The notes beneath the pieces are model-generated. The model worked only from the letters and a program-made list of their open reading frames with translations, did not search any database and had not been told where the DNA came from. This document shows, piece by piece, positions 24,701 to 37,480 of a stretch of DNA of 64,000 bases (the first letter of the stretch is position 1; each line of letters begins with the position of its first letter). The DNA comes from Circinella umbellata (taxonomy: Eukaryota; Mucoromycota; Mucoromycetes; Mucorales; Lichtheimiaceae). Location of the stretch: the NCBI GenBank assembly GCA_025093555.1, contig JAIWNF010000029.1:496001-560000 (forward strand), in the 5' to 3' direction. A program made the translations under genes and the position numbers.

Positions 24701-26554
24701 TAATAACGAATGAACACATCAAAAACAAATAACGAACTGGACAAAGCAGAACATAGTAAAATATATGTAATACATGATCAGAAATTCGTTCCAGGTTACG
24801 TAGGTATAATAATAACAATGGATGATATGTCTCAAACTCCTGATTTGTTTTAATATAATTATATATTATATTATTTATAACGTATATCGATCGTAACACA
24901 ATTTATTATTTGATACATTTTATTCTGTTTTGGAAGGGATGAGTCCCGACTCCAGGCTGAGATCTGCGTCATGCATAAAATAAGTCGTAATATATGATGT
25001 GTACATATGTGGATACACAGAAATTAGGATATAAAAAAAACATATTACTAAATCATTTCATACCAAGTAGTGGAAAAATACACGATGTACATGCAGTTAC
25101 GTTATAAAATGTAAAATTAAAATGTCATCATGATTTTTATTTTGATAAACAAATACCAAAAAAAAAGTAGGAGAGAAGTTTTGTAATCATAATAAAGATG
25201 AGCGCATGGATTATAAAAATACATTGCATAAAAAAAATATATACGTATTTTACGATCTAGATTCTTTTTTTCTTATTTTTGACAAAGTTCTTTTTTTTTC
25301 CCCTCCTCCTTTATTGACTAACACTTTTTATTCTTCCTTTCTTCCCTCCCCCCTTATTTCTCAAGATTTTCTTGTTTATTTCAAATAATAATCTCACTCC
25401 CACTTCTCTCTCCTTGATCGGTGGCGGGTTGTTTTTTGAACGAACGAACCTCGGCTTATTTCCATAAACAATTCAAAATGACGATATTTTTTTGTAATAT
25501 TGATGTTTCTTTCTTATGGCAAATCCAGTCGGGGTTTTTTTTAGGGAGAAAATATAGGTTTTACATAATTACATAAAGTGACACCTTCTATAATAAAAGA
25601 AAAACAATAATATAACTGACACATATTGTTTACTCCTACTCTCTCATGTGTGCCCAAACGATGTAGTCATTCTAGATTTTGATTGGTTAAATTTATTAGC
25701 TATTTCTTTTTTTTTTTTTTTATTTTACGCTTGGAGTCCTATGGCTGTAGTTAAAAAATTTTCGTTTCTTGTTTATTTAAAAAAATGTTGATTAGAATGT
25801 AAGCGTGTGCTTTTAGTATGAGGTTGCCATCATCACTATGACGACGTTGAATGTAGCTTTTTTTTTCCCACTTTATTGTCAAACCTTCTCTTCTTCATAA
25901 TACTAAAAAGAACCATATGAAATAAGGAACCTTTGTTTAAAAGATTAATTTGTATGTGATTGATAATAGCTGAATTGCAATTATAAATAAAAAGTGGCCC
26001 GAGCATCATAAATAAGAAACTGTGGTCAATGAAAAGGATTTTATTGGTTCATTTCATTTCAAATCCTATAAGAATACCCTTTTTATAAATTTCTTAAAGA
26101 CATAAAACTAAACCGATAATGGAAACTTCCAGCTGGCAAGCTTAATCCAAACTTTTGGGAATACTTTCTTCGATTGTCATACATAAAAAAAAAACGAAGG
26201 TTTCGGATCGGGAAAAAAAAAAAGGTCTTTTAGAATCATTTTAGTCAACAAGATCAAACTTCTACTCTCACTCCTCTTACTTATAATGCAGAATATTTAG
26301 AAAATTAAAAAATGGTTATTTTATTTACTAAAGAAAAAAGAAAGAATAACAATAACAATAACAATGATATTCCAACAAAATGAACGGGAGATAAAATAAA
26401 TGATAGGTAGAAGCACTAAAATCGTACAGAGAGAGAAAGACGATCGAACTCGGAGTTATAAATGTTACACAAACAGCACCATGACGAAATATTCAAATTC
26501 TTTTTATGGCATATTTTTTTTTTTCTGGGGGATGAGTAAATGATTTTTGTTGGA
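21741..26554. other. long AT-rich intergenic region
   Basis: No exon-like stretch supported over 4.8 kb. It contains the perfect 22-bp palindrome at 22943-22964 and a locally GC-richer string near 24945-24975 (GGGATGAGTCCCGACTCC) of unknown meaning. Confidence 0.6.
22943..22964. repeat. perfect 22-bp palindrome
   Basis: TTAATACA-TACGTA-TGTATTAA is its own reverse complement. It lies in a non-coding region about 1.2 kb upstream of the Bro1 start. It may be a dimeric protein-binding site or chance in AT-rich DNA. Confidence 0.7.
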
Positions 26555-26635
26555 CTAATCAGTTTCACCATAAGAAAGAGAGGGAGAGTCCTGTTTGGGG
26601 CTGTCGTTGGTTGCCATGACATCATTCATATCCAT
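26555..26635 (-). CDS. possible terminal exon or 26-residue micropeptide
   Basis: On the minus strand a pyrimidine tract ending CGCAG is followed directly by ATGGATATGAATGATG and a 26-codon acidic, Ser/Pro-rich frame ending SLSYGETD-TAG. The sequence composition is coding-like and the acceptor is strong. The upstream exon would have to lie in or beyond 26.7-27.1 kb, where I see only the plus-strand gene. Alternatively the ATG is the true start. Confidence 0.3.
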   Translation of the reverse strand: MDMNDVMATNDSPKQDSPSLSYGETD

Positions 26636-26781
26636 CTGCGAAAAAAAAAAAAATCTGCATAATATATAAATGTATGATGGTTTTGTTTTGTTTCTTTTCA
26701 CAATCACTTTTTTTCTTTTCTTTAAAAAAAAAAAACTTAACTTTGCATTTCTTATATTCATATTTTTCTTTAAAAAAAAAA

Positions 26782-27087
26782 ATGGCATCCCTTTATTCTA
26801 AACCAAGCACTGTTCCATCAGCTACTACTGCACATCATCAACATACGATTCGTTCATCGTTAACTCGAGAAGATCTTTTGGCTATGGCAAGAAATGAATA
26901 TGCCCGACAATTATGCAAGTTCACTGAAGCTCAATTGAAGCAACGTGTGCCATCATGTAACACCAATAGTGCCTACAAAGAGCGTATGACTTCCACTACT
27001 ACCAGCTCTACTTCCAATAATAATAATAATAGCAGCGTATCTTCATCATCTTCATCAAACACAACGACGAGTAAAACCAGTTCATAG
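26782..27087 (+). CDS. small Ser/Thr/Asn-rich hypothetical protein
   Basis: A single exon of 101 residues. The ATG follows a run of A, the typical leader in this genome. The middle (LTREDLLAMARNEYARQL, then CKFTEAQLKQR) looks like a folded amphipathic helix pair. The last ~30 residues are Thr/Ser/Asn low complexity. No signal peptide or membrane segment. No family recognised. Confidence 0.55.
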   Translation: MASLYSKPSTVPSATTAHHQHTIRSSLTREDLLAMARNEYARQLCKFTEAQLKQRVPSCNTNSAYKERMTSTTTSSTSNNNNNSSVSSSSSSNTTTSKTSS

Positions 27088-29457
27088 AAGAATTCGACAA
27101 CTAATATTTGCCCAACAAAATATATATTATTTATTACATAATTTTTTTTCCCTCCAACAAATAATCAACTTTAACGATTTCAAAACAAGTACGGACGAAT
27201 CCTTTGGTTCTTGTTTTTTTTTCTGGTATAAAACGAAGGCGCTGTCCTGTTCAAACTCGAATATTCTTACGCATAAATCTTCTATTCTTTTCTATACGTT
27301 TGCCACTGAAGAAGATAAGAAAGAGCCCCTACTTGATCTCCTTTTATTATCATTTTTTTTTACTCTCCCTCACCATTCTTTTTTGATCTTTTTCTTCTGG
27401 CTCTCCGGTTTTGTAAACCTTCCTCTATCTCCTTTTATACCTAAAATCATATTTTTGTCTTCAATGACGGGCTATTTCCCCTTTCCCCTTTTTTTTTTTT
27501 GTCTACATAAGTTTAATTCACATTTACAGAACACATACACATTTTAGATACATATTGTCACATTCATATATCACACACACACACACACACATGTATTTTT
27601 TCTTACTGATATAGACATACAGAAGGAGAAAAAGGAGGAGGAAAGTTTAAAAAGGATATAATTAAAATCACATCACATCACATATTCACAAAACACATAA
27701 CCACATTCACCCTATTATTATCATTGTTATTATCATACGTTTTTTTGTTCGCTTTGGATAATCCCCCCTTTATTTGTACATATATAATCTGCAAAAAAAA
27801 AAATGATAAAATTCAGCTTTTTTATGATAATTCTAAAAATAGTTTTCAATAATTTGTTTCCTTTTTAACCCTTTTGTTATATAAAAATGTGTTTTGGGTA
27901 ATTGTTTCCAAAATAAAGGAAATTCTGGACCAATAAAAAAATATATTAATGATTTGTACCAAAAAAGCCCTTCTTTTTCTTTTTTTATTAGGCTAATTCA
28001 ACAACAACCAGCCTTACTATTTGTTATGTCTTATGTTACTAAAGGCTACTTTGTTATCTGTCCTTTGGAAGATGCGTATTTCTCCACATATTTATTACTT
28101 TTTTTGATGAACCCCTTTTTTCATGGTCGTTAATAGAACCTTCTATTTCCCAGGATAAAAGAAAAAAAAAAGCTTAATTATACTCTTTAAACATGCTAAG
28201 CTTGACACTTAGTATTGTTGAAATCTGAACTTGTGGCAAAAAAAAGTTCTATCAACATTGAAAAAAATTCCAGTTACGTTGATTACTTTGCTTCATAACG
28301 TAAGAGATCAATTAAAACAATGATAATTTGAGCTTATGATTACAATACAGTATACAATAGCGGAGGAAAGACATAATAAACCTCACAGATAAAATGTTTA
28401 TTTTTTAATAGGTTTATTATCCGACTTGAACCATGCATTCTTTAATTCTAACTACCATTTGTCTAGACACAATGACTGTGGTACAAGGAGTTTATTAGTT
28501 GCTTGATCCGATCCTGCCTTTTTTTTTTTTCATCTTGTTCTTTAATTCTATCTGATCAGTGCATCTGATATAGCTTTTATACTAAGGGATTTATGGATCC
28601 TATCCTAGCTTATTTTTTTTATATCATTATAATTGTTCGCCACCTACAGTACGCACGGCTATAAAAGAATGAAAGTGCGCATGATGTAATAAATTGTGAT
28701 TGATAAGCATTCAAATAAGTATAGTTCCTGAAAATCATGCTCTTATGACTTATAGTTTACTTCTAAAACTGTCAACCTTCCTACCACGTTAATTTGCTAG
28801 ATGAATTGAGAGTGATGATGCTGTTTGTTTGTTCAACTGTCAGATCTTGTGGGTAGAATTATGATGCATTTTACTCTTTCATCATGAAGAAGATTTTTTG
28901 CTGAGTATATATATATCTGCAAAAGGTAAAATTTAGGCTTGAAATATATAACGGAAAAGGAGATTGAGATTGTGTGTGAGAGAGAGAGAGAGAGTAGAAA
29001 AAGGAAGAACAATCATAATACCCAATAGATGCATCTGACTTAATGGTTAGCAACGCAAAGCCCCGATATAATTATTTTTTTTGCTAAAAATGCAACATGC
29101 ATTTCCTGAAATAGATCTAGACTCTTTTTTTATATTATACACATTATTATTATTATTATTATTATTTTTTGCACAGAAATCAATAATAAAATAATCACAC
29201 AGTTTATTATTATTTTCTATACACGCCTTTAATAACAATTACAATTATACACTCACTCTCACTAACAAAGTGTGCAAAAAAAATTCCATTTTGTTTCTCT
29301 AAGCCGTTCCTTTATTTTGTATACACATAACTTTTTTTTTTTCTTTAACTTTTTTCTCACTTCCCCTTGTTACTTCTTTTTTTTTTATAAGAAAAAAATA
29401 ATCCTTCCTTTTACAAACAACACGCACACTATTAATTAGAACAAAAAAAAACGGATA
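27088..29457. other. intergenic, nothing recognised
   Basis: Contains a (CA)n run near 27570-27590, a GAGA run near 28978 and (TTA)n near 29145. No supported gene. The right ~150 bp is the T/C-rich leader of the RhoGAP gene. Confidence 0.55.
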
Positions 29458-31479
29458 ATGTCTACATTCGACATTCCAACGGTCCTTTCACCAACACAAA
29501 AAACAATTTTAAGTGCTTGGTGGAAAAAAGTTACTGTTGCAAATCGTAAAGGAAATGAGATGGACTTTATTGAAACTAATTCTGGTAAACTATATTTTTT
29601 TTTTCTTTTCATGATATCTGTAAAGAAAAAAAAAAAGCTTATTTTTTCGTTGAATATATGCCTGGTGGTACCTGTATTTATTAATATTATAGAAAGAAGA
29701 GTGTTTGGATTACCATTATCTGAATCTATCAAATATGCCCATTCCAGTATCTCCTATGCTGATGACGTTAAATCTGGTGAACGTTGCTATGGAATCATTC
29801 CAACTATTATCGCCAAATGTGGTTCTTTTTTAAAAGAAGAAGGTATTAAAAGTATAAGAAATAATATTATAGTCATGACAATATGTTATACATAACTGGA
29901 ACTGTTACCACGGCAACACACTCCATATCTTTTAATTAATATGCATGAAAAAATATAATTTTTACTTAATTTTTACTCCTAAATATGTAATATATATAGG
30001 TTTGATGGTGGAAGGGATTTTTCGAATGTCAGGTAGTGCCAAACGAATAAGTTCATTACAACACATGTTTGATGAATCAGACGACTATGGAGCAAAATTC
30101 AAATGGAATGGTGGATATACAGTTCATGATGCAGCAAATGTTATGCGGCGCTTTCTGAATCATCTTCCGGAGCCTGTAATTACGCTTGACTATTATCGAC
30201 CTTTTAAAGATGCAATGCGTAAGTGCTTTTTTTTTTATAAGCTTCATGCAAAAAAAAAAAGAAACGTAAACAAATGTTTTAACAATTACCTAATTTTCTT
30301 TTAGATGAAGAATATCCAAGCACTGAAGCGAAAATCAATGCATTTCAACAACTTATTGATGAATTACCTTTAGTACACCAATACTTATTATTATATATTA
30401 TGGATATGCTTGGATTATTTTCAATGACTAGTGATGAAACACGTATGGATGTATCCGCTTTAGCTGCAGTATTTGCTCCTGTAAGTTGAAGAAGAAGAAG
30501 AAGAAGAAAAAAAAAGTAAAGAGGGGGGAAAACAATATTTGGTAGGGGAACAAGAGATCGATCTTCTTTGCTTGTTTGTTTATTATTTATTGGGAGATAT
30601 AACCTGTCAAAGTAGCGATAAAACCTGATTCTTAATGATATATATTATTATTTCTTTTATTTTTATTTTTTAAAAAAAAATTATTAGGGTGTTTTATCTC
30701 ATCCAGATGACGAATTAAATCCAGCCGGATATAAGGAATCACAACGAGTACTTGAATTCTTGATTGAACATCAAGATAAATTTGCTGTACCAAAGTCATG
30801 TATTCCCGCCAATCAATCATTAATTCCTCGACCACAAACTAGCGTACCAAAAGAAACAGGTAAATTCAAAAAGAAAAAAAAAAGTGACTAGATGCATAAA
30901 TAGCAATATATTGGGTTTGTTTAGTTAACTTTTTTTAAAACGTAATAATAGTATCCGAAACAACTCCTTTACGACGACGATCATCTAGTAATCCAGATAA
31001 AAGAACGGCAGCAGAACTCAATCGAATTGCCCAAAATCTTGAAAATCATAGTCTTGGAGGAGCATCAGAACCAAAACTAAAACGATCCGCTACAGCATCT
31101 ATACCAAAGGGAGGAAAGAGGCCGAGTTTCCCTTCTAATGATACAACCATCTCTTTACCGTCAACCGAAAATATGTCATCAACACAATTAAAACGATCAA
31201 AAACTGTACCAAGTAAACGGCACAAAGATGGTAATGAGTCTGGTATACAACAAGGTAAACTAGACAGAAATAAAATTCTTTATACTAGTAGATGAGAAAA
31301 ATCAAAATAGAAAAAGAAATGAATTGAATTGAATGAAACGGAAAAAGATTTATAAGAACAATGTAACTTATTTATTATTAGGTGAGAAAAAATCATCATC
31401 AAGTCGATGGAAATCAATTCGCCGGGTTCCCGTTGGAAAGCAACCACAACAGCCACATGAACTTGTATCCCAATCTTAG
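29458..31479 (+). CDS. RhoGAP-domain protein
   Basis: Seven exons: 29458-29584, 29693-29842, 30000-30218, 30305-30480, 30688-30859, 30952-31254 and 31382-31479, 414 residues. All are GT...AG with consistent phases. The RhoGAP fold spans ~45-245. GLMVEGIFRMSG holds the arginine finger at ~101. It is followed by the KFKWNGGYTVHDAANVMRRF block, LPEPVIT, and the ALAAVFAP element before the last helices. Known role of the family: accelerates GTP hydrolysis by Rho/Cdc42-type GTPases, controlling polarity and actin. The C-terminal ~170 residues are basic, with RRRSSSN and repeated LKRS/KTVPSKR motifs suggestive of kinase sites. No BAR, PH, LIM or C2 domain was seen, so specificity cannot be given. 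Confidence 0.9.
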
Positions 31480-33100
31480 CCACCTTTTATTATTATTATT
31501 GCTATGCTAAACAGTACTTCACAACATCAAAAAAAAAATCCCTAACGCTTTTCAACATGCCACCAGCAGCAACAAACCATTATTACACATATATTACTTT
31601 TCTTTTCTGTATCTGTTCACCCTCTGTCACTCAATCATACGTTTTTTTTTTATTATTAGTACTATTGTTATTATTACCTGTATATTTATATCCTCTTTTT
31701 TTTTTTTACTATTACCTATACAGCAACTATTGAAACCAATCGGTCAATTTATTTCCTTTATCTCCACCAAATTCCCCATCATCATTCTTTTTTCGATATC
31801 ATCTTTTACTACACGTTCGTTTTTTTTTAATTAAGAAATATATCTTTATTGTTTTATCGTTTTTCTTTCCTACAATCAAAAAAAAAGAGAGTTTTTTCTT
31901 TTCTAAAAAAAAAAAAAAAAAAAAGAATATGGATCGTGTGATTTTCCGTTGAAAAAGTTACTGTTTGCTTTGGATTCATGTCGTACGGATTTGGAAGTAT
32001 GAAGAATGTTATTTTGATCAAGTCTCTCTTCCCCGTTTCTTAATGTTCTTCCGGAACATCCCAAAACCAGTAAATTTAATGGGAAAAAAACGGAATCAAC
32101 CATTTTTTTTCCCTTCCTGTATCTTGAAGTCGCATGATTCGAGGATCAGAAGATCCAGCAAAAAGTGATTCACTTTTTTTTGCGAACAGAAGAAATAATA
32201 CTAAATAACGTGGTCAGGGATTTAGTTCCCAGTTTCCAAGTGAGTGATGTTTATTTAGATACTATCATCATTGAGTGAATACATGTATTTTATTGCAGAG
32301 ACTATCGTTTGACCTTCAGGTACCGATTTTCTTTTTTTTTTCTATAAGAAATTTTGGACGATGAGAGTGACAAGTCCATTTGTGCGGGGAAGCAAATTAT
32401 TGCAGAACAATGGAAATTTGGGATAGTCAGGATGCCCCTCATAAAAAAAAAGATTTATATTCTCCACCACCTAAAACTCATACGTACTCAATATCTTGTT
32501 TATAATTCTATTTGAGTTTGTCTGAAAAAGGGTGTGTGAAATCAAAAGCAAACTAATGTTATCTTTTTTTTGTGGTCTTCATTCTTTCAAATTATTTTAT
32601 GATCACCTGTAGTTTCATGCAAAACAGGAATATTTTTTTTCGTCTACAGTATCATGTAGGCCACGACGTTCTTAGACAGATTGTTTACTAAGATTAATAT
32701 GACAACAATAATAAAAATAAACGAGGCACACGACCAATGAACCTTATACACATACAAATGTATGACAGATATACTCGTGGGATAAATAAGAAACGAGAGA
32801 AGCAAAGAAGCCCATTCCTATATCACAATTCATATAACACAAGAGTAACTAACTTTTTTTTTTTTGGGTGTTGCTATAGTATCTTGGGTTCAAGTTGTAC
32901 AGAAAGTTATATCTTTCCATTTCTCCCCGCGCTTAAATTTTCTTTTTGTGATCCTATTAAGAAAACGGGAAACTTAAAAAAGGGGGACCCTTTTTTTTTG
33001 TCTTTATCTGAACCCTATAAAAGTGATGAGAAATACTCTACAATACTCTTTTCTTCCACCTTTTTCTGCTTCTTTTCAACTTCTTTTTTTTTTAAAAAAA
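31480..33100. other. intergenic, nothing recognised except a core promoter
   Basis: 3' flank of the RhoGAP gene followed by the upstream region of the sugar porter. No exon-like sequence supported. Confidence 0.55.
33016..33023 (+). promoter_or_regulatory. TATA box of the sugar transporter
   Basis: TATAAAAG lies 78 bp upstream of the ATG at 33101 and is followed by a T/C-rich leader. The position suits a TATA element with a start site about 30 bp downstream. Confidence 0.5.
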
Positions 33101-35725
33101 ATGGTACAAGCAAATTGGCGAGTTTATGTTGTATCATTATTTGCTGCCATTGGTGGTTTTTGCTTTGGATATGATACAGGTGTTTTGAGTGTAAGTTTTT
33201 CTTTTTTTGATCTGTTACATACTTAAATTAAAAGAAAAAATAAGCATTGAAAAAAAAAAACTGATCACGATATGTAATAGGGTGTACTGACCATGGAGCA
33301 CTTTATTTATACCATGCGAGGACGTAGCTTTTTGACACCATTGGAAACAGGTACACTGACGGGTCTATTGCTAGCTGGTTGTTTTGTAGGAGCATTATCT
33401 GCAGGTATGTAACATAATTGTAACGAATTAAATCAATAATCATAATTATGTAATTATTAACACTCATCGTACGTAAAAAAAAAAACTTAGGTCAAACTGC
33501 TGAAATTCTTAGTCGAAAGCGTACAATTATTCTTGCTTCAATTGTGTTCATGATTGGTTGTGCCATCCAAACTGCTGCTAATGGTTACGCTATGATGGTT
33601 ACTGGTCGTGCTATTGCTGGTAATATATTGTTAGTTAGCTTGTTGTAATTGTAATTGTATATGATTATACTATTACGCTACGTACATATTTTTTTTTCAT
33701 GCATTTACATACTATTATTAATCAAACGTGTACTCCCTTATTAGGTCTTGGTGTCGGTTCTTTATCCATGGTTGTACCTTTGTATCAGGTATGTGTTTTT
33801 ATATACAAATATAATTATCAACTATTATCATGTGATTAGCTTCTGCAACGCCTACTTGTGACTCTTACATTCTTTCTATATACAATTTTTTTATATCATT
33901 TACTAGTCTGAATTAGGTTAGTTGGACGAACTACTTGGTTTCTCTATATGAGGCTTTGATGTCGCCGTTATATTCATTTTCTCACACTTACTTATTTACA
34001 TACAAATTATTTTTGTTATTTACATTATCATGTAGCTCCCAAGGAAATTCGAGGTCGACTTATCTCCTTGCAACAATTTATGATTACAGCAGGTCTCATG
34101 GTGTAAGTTAACATTATACCACTTTTTATTCATATCTTTCAAAATACTCGCTTATAATAATTCTATACTAACGTCAAGCAAATTACACACAGAGCCTTTT
34201 GGTGTGGTGCAGGTAACTTTTATATAACAATCACAGCAGTACTCTAAAACTTACTTACTGGCTACTTTAAAGAAACAGTAGTAGATGTGTGTTCGCTGCG
34301 CACGCTAATAAAATATTGTTGTATTATTTATAGGAACCCAGTATATCGAGGGTGAAGCCTCATGGCGTATTCCGATTGGTATCCAAATAGGCCCTGGTCT
34401 CGTTCTTGCCATTGGTGCCCTCTTTTTACCCTACTCTCCTCGCTGGCTTATTAGTAAAGGTCGTAATGAAGAAGCATTGGAAGTACTTGCCCGATTACAC
34501 GCTGGCGGTGACCGCAGCTCACCTGTAGTAAATGAAGAGTACAATGATATTATCCAACAAGTCGAATTAGAACGTAAAATCTCTGTCACTTCATATACAG
34601 AACTTTTCAAACCAAAGAACCGCCGTCGTTTAGTTTTGGGTATCTTTATCCAAATATTTCAACAATTTACAGGTATCAACAGTATTATGTATTATGCCCC
34701 ACGTATATTCTTGCAAGCTGGTATTGCCGAATCCAGTGCGACATTGATTGCTTCTGGTGTTAATGGCGTTCTTAACATGTTGGCTACACTTCCTGCAGTC
34801 TTGTATTTGGATAGACTGGGTCGTCGTGGTACCTTAATTAGTGGAGCCCTTTTTATGGGAACTGCCATGCTCCTTTGTGGTATTGTAATGGGTGCTGTTG
34901 CTGATATTGAATATAATGAAGAAACGGGTCAAAATGAGGTTGTTTTAGGATTCAATCAACATGCCTCATACTTTTGTATTGTCATGATTTATTTTTTTGT
35001 TGCTGGCTTTGCTTACTCATGGGGTGTAAGTACTATATCTCTATATATTGTGTATCTATAACTTATGATAATTAACCAACATAAAAAAAATACATTGTCA
35101 TTTTTTTTTTTTGTAATTTAGCCTGTTGGTTGGGTATATCCCGCTGAAATCTTTCCTTTGAACATTCGAGCCAAGGCTACTTCCTTGACGACTGCTGCTA
35201 ATTGGCTTATGAAGTAAGTAATTATTATAAAAAGTGGACCTGGGCTGTGTTGATTAATTTCTTAATTTTATTATTATATAGCTTCGTCATATCACAGATA
35301 GTTCCAATCATGCTTTCTTCTATTACTTGGGGAACATATATCTTCTTTGGTTGTTGTTGCTTTGGTAAAGTATATAAAGCATCAATAGAAGCATTTAATA
35401 AATAATGGATATAAAAAGTTAAGAATGACGAGAGACTAACCATATATAATTCTATTGGGGAAACATAGTCATGTCAGTTTGTGTCTATATATTCTATCCC
35501 GAGACCAAAGGTAATTATTATAATATCAAGTCAGTTTATATAGTTTAATACACTTACGTTATACTTATTACAACACTTTATACTTTTATTAATATAGGAC
35601 GTTCATTGGAAGAAATGGATTTGGTTTTCGATGGCCCAATTTTGGTATACAAGCAAAAGAAATTCGATAGTGATCAACAAGAAAAGACTCTTCATACTGA
35701 AGAAAAAGGTGATTTTGAAGGTTAA
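33101..35725 (+). CDS. MFS sugar (hexose) transporter
   Basis: Twelve exons: 33101-33190, 33281-33404, 33491-33619, 33745-33788, 33907-33916, 34036-34102, 34193-34212, 34334-35025, 35122-35213, 35282-35364, 35469-35510 and 35598-35725, 506 residues. Sugar-porter signatures in order are GFCFGYDTGVLS in TM1, the GQ...SRKRTI loop, PLYQSELAPKEIRGR, PYSPRWL (usually PESPRWL), QQFTGINSIMYYAP in TM7, LDRLGRRGTL, YPAEIFPLNIRAKA and PETKGRSLEEMD. Length and 12-TM topology are typical. It probably imports hexose across the plasma membrane; substrate and direction are not readable. Exon 5 is only 10 nt and exon 7 only 20 nt; both are needed to complete conserved motifs. A TATA box lies at 33016. Confidence 0.93.
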
Positions 35726-36324
35726 CAATAATTTGATAATCCATCTATGATGTTATCTGGCAATTCACTTTTTTTTTTGCGCCACTCCTTATATATACCT
35801 TTTCTCTTTCTTCTTTTAAAATAATATCGTACGTATGACCCGAATTTTACTATTATTAATGAATATACATCGTCTATTTTACACCTCTTCAACTATATTT
35901 TTTTTTTCATTTACGTATTCATCTTTTCTCTTTGTTATGTACTTATTATTATTATTATTGATATTTCCATTGAAATATTGTTTCTTTTTTTTTAAAAAAA
36001 CAATAAATTATGTTGCTGTCATAAAGCCATGATAATATATACCTATATGATATATTTGCTGCGTCGTTTTTTTTAATCTTTTGATGGTAGTGTTTCTATA
36101 AAGAAAATTGCATGAATTTTTCAAAATAATGTATTCACTATTTGCTACGTATAATTTTCATTTTACTTTTTTGATTCTATACCTTATTATGAATATATAT
36201 AGGTTAAGAGAAGGTTTTTCAAATTTTGGATTGATATAAATATACAAAAGATTCTGAAAATTATTTAATGACCCGTGTCTGTGGGCAAATTACAGGAACA
36301 GTAAAAATCATTGACATCCCTTTA

Positions 36325-36429
36325 TTATTTTAGCTTAAATGGCTTTTCCTTTTCCTTTTCCTCTCCATTGGCTCTTTTCTTTCCATTGGCGTTTGTTAAT
36401 TTAGCTTGAATTGCTTTAGTTTCTACCAT
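36325..36429 (-). CDS. possible 34-residue Lys/Glu-rich micropeptide
   Basis: ATG in AAAAAATGG context, then MVETKAIQAKLTNANGKKR and a Glu/Lys-rich tail ending FKLK-TAA. The composition is unlike the flanking AT-rich DNA and unlike random frames here. No donor site that would extend it was identified. It may be a real small gene or a first exon. Confidence 0.3.
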   Translation of the reverse strand: MVETKAIQAKLTNANGKKRANGEEKEKEKPFKLK

Positions 36430-37149
36430 TTTTTAAGATAAAGACTGGACTGCTTGTTGCTATCTTTTTTTTTTGTTTCTCTTAGATATTAAGGAGAGGC
36501 ATCCGAGAGGAAATTATTGTTGTTTATTTGGATCTCTGCCCTATTGACTTTGTGATTTTAGTCTTAGTGGCATTTGGTAACGGGGTAGGGCACTTGCCGC
36601 TTTCTTGTTCTATCACACTCCCTGTCTCGTTTGGGGTCAAGACAACAAGACAAACAATGTGAATGAATCAATGGATGAAACCCGAATTCATCGGCTATGC
36701 TTGTTGTACATATTTTATATGTGCAAAAGCCGATGTTGCTAGCAAAGGTTGTACTGCATTACAGCTTTATTTGTTTTAGGAATATAGATGCAATTCAAGT
36801 AGTAACTGCGTGCATGGTACAACTCTTAACAAGCCACGTGATCTCACTATACAAACGTAAAGACGAATGCTCTTATGTACCCTACACTTAACTCTCTCTC
36901 CCCACTCATTTGTTTTTTAAAAAAGTTCCAGAGTCAGCCATATGAATAAAAGACATGTTGTTTAGTAAAGTCAAGTATAGGCAACTTCATCAAAATGAAT
37001 AAGTATTCTCTTTTAGAGTATAAAAAAACACACAAAAAAATAGAACTACAACATACTACTATTCAATGTAAAGGAGGAGATATTATAAAGATGAAAAGTT
37101 TTATTTCTACTAGATTATATAAAAAGAAATGCAAAAAAAGATACAAAAG

Positions 37150-37480
37150 AAAAAAATTGAGTGGGGTGAGGTGGGGAGAGTTAAGTGTAGGGCACATAAG
37201 GGGATTTCTGCGGCTACCACCCTAACAGCCCACACATGTATTATTCAATTCCCCAGATGTGGCGGGAAAGCCTTATCCCATTCTAAAGCATCGAGTAATC
37301 TGGGTCTTTATAGCAGGTCCTTCTTCGGAAGTGACTTTGCCCTTACTGGTCACAATATGGTCAAAACATAACCATTCCTTCTCGAGGCTAAGTATGGCCA
37401 ATACAACTGAACAGCTCGAAGTTTTTCCAAGCTGAGTCCGGGTCTTGGCTAAAGATGACCTAGAGAACAGCTTTATTTTT
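37150..37480. other. GC-richer island of unknown nature
   Basis: About 330 bp clearly richer in G+C than both flanks and broken in all frames. It contains a CTTC-TTCG-GAAG hairpin (37318-37332 region) flanked by GTC/GAC. One minus frame (LEKEWLCFDHIVTSKGK) vaguely resembles a retroelement RT strip. A decayed element or a structured RNA are both possible. Confidence 0.3.

Noticed and set aside
24940..24980. C/D-box snoRNA-like or ribozyme-like string (GATGAGTCCCGACTCC...CTGAG).
   Set aside because: Box spacing and terminal stem are absent; too short to support.
29047..29238. Asn-rich ORF on the minus strand upstream of the RhoGAP gene.
   Set aside because: It is the translation of a (TTA)n run with no coding context.
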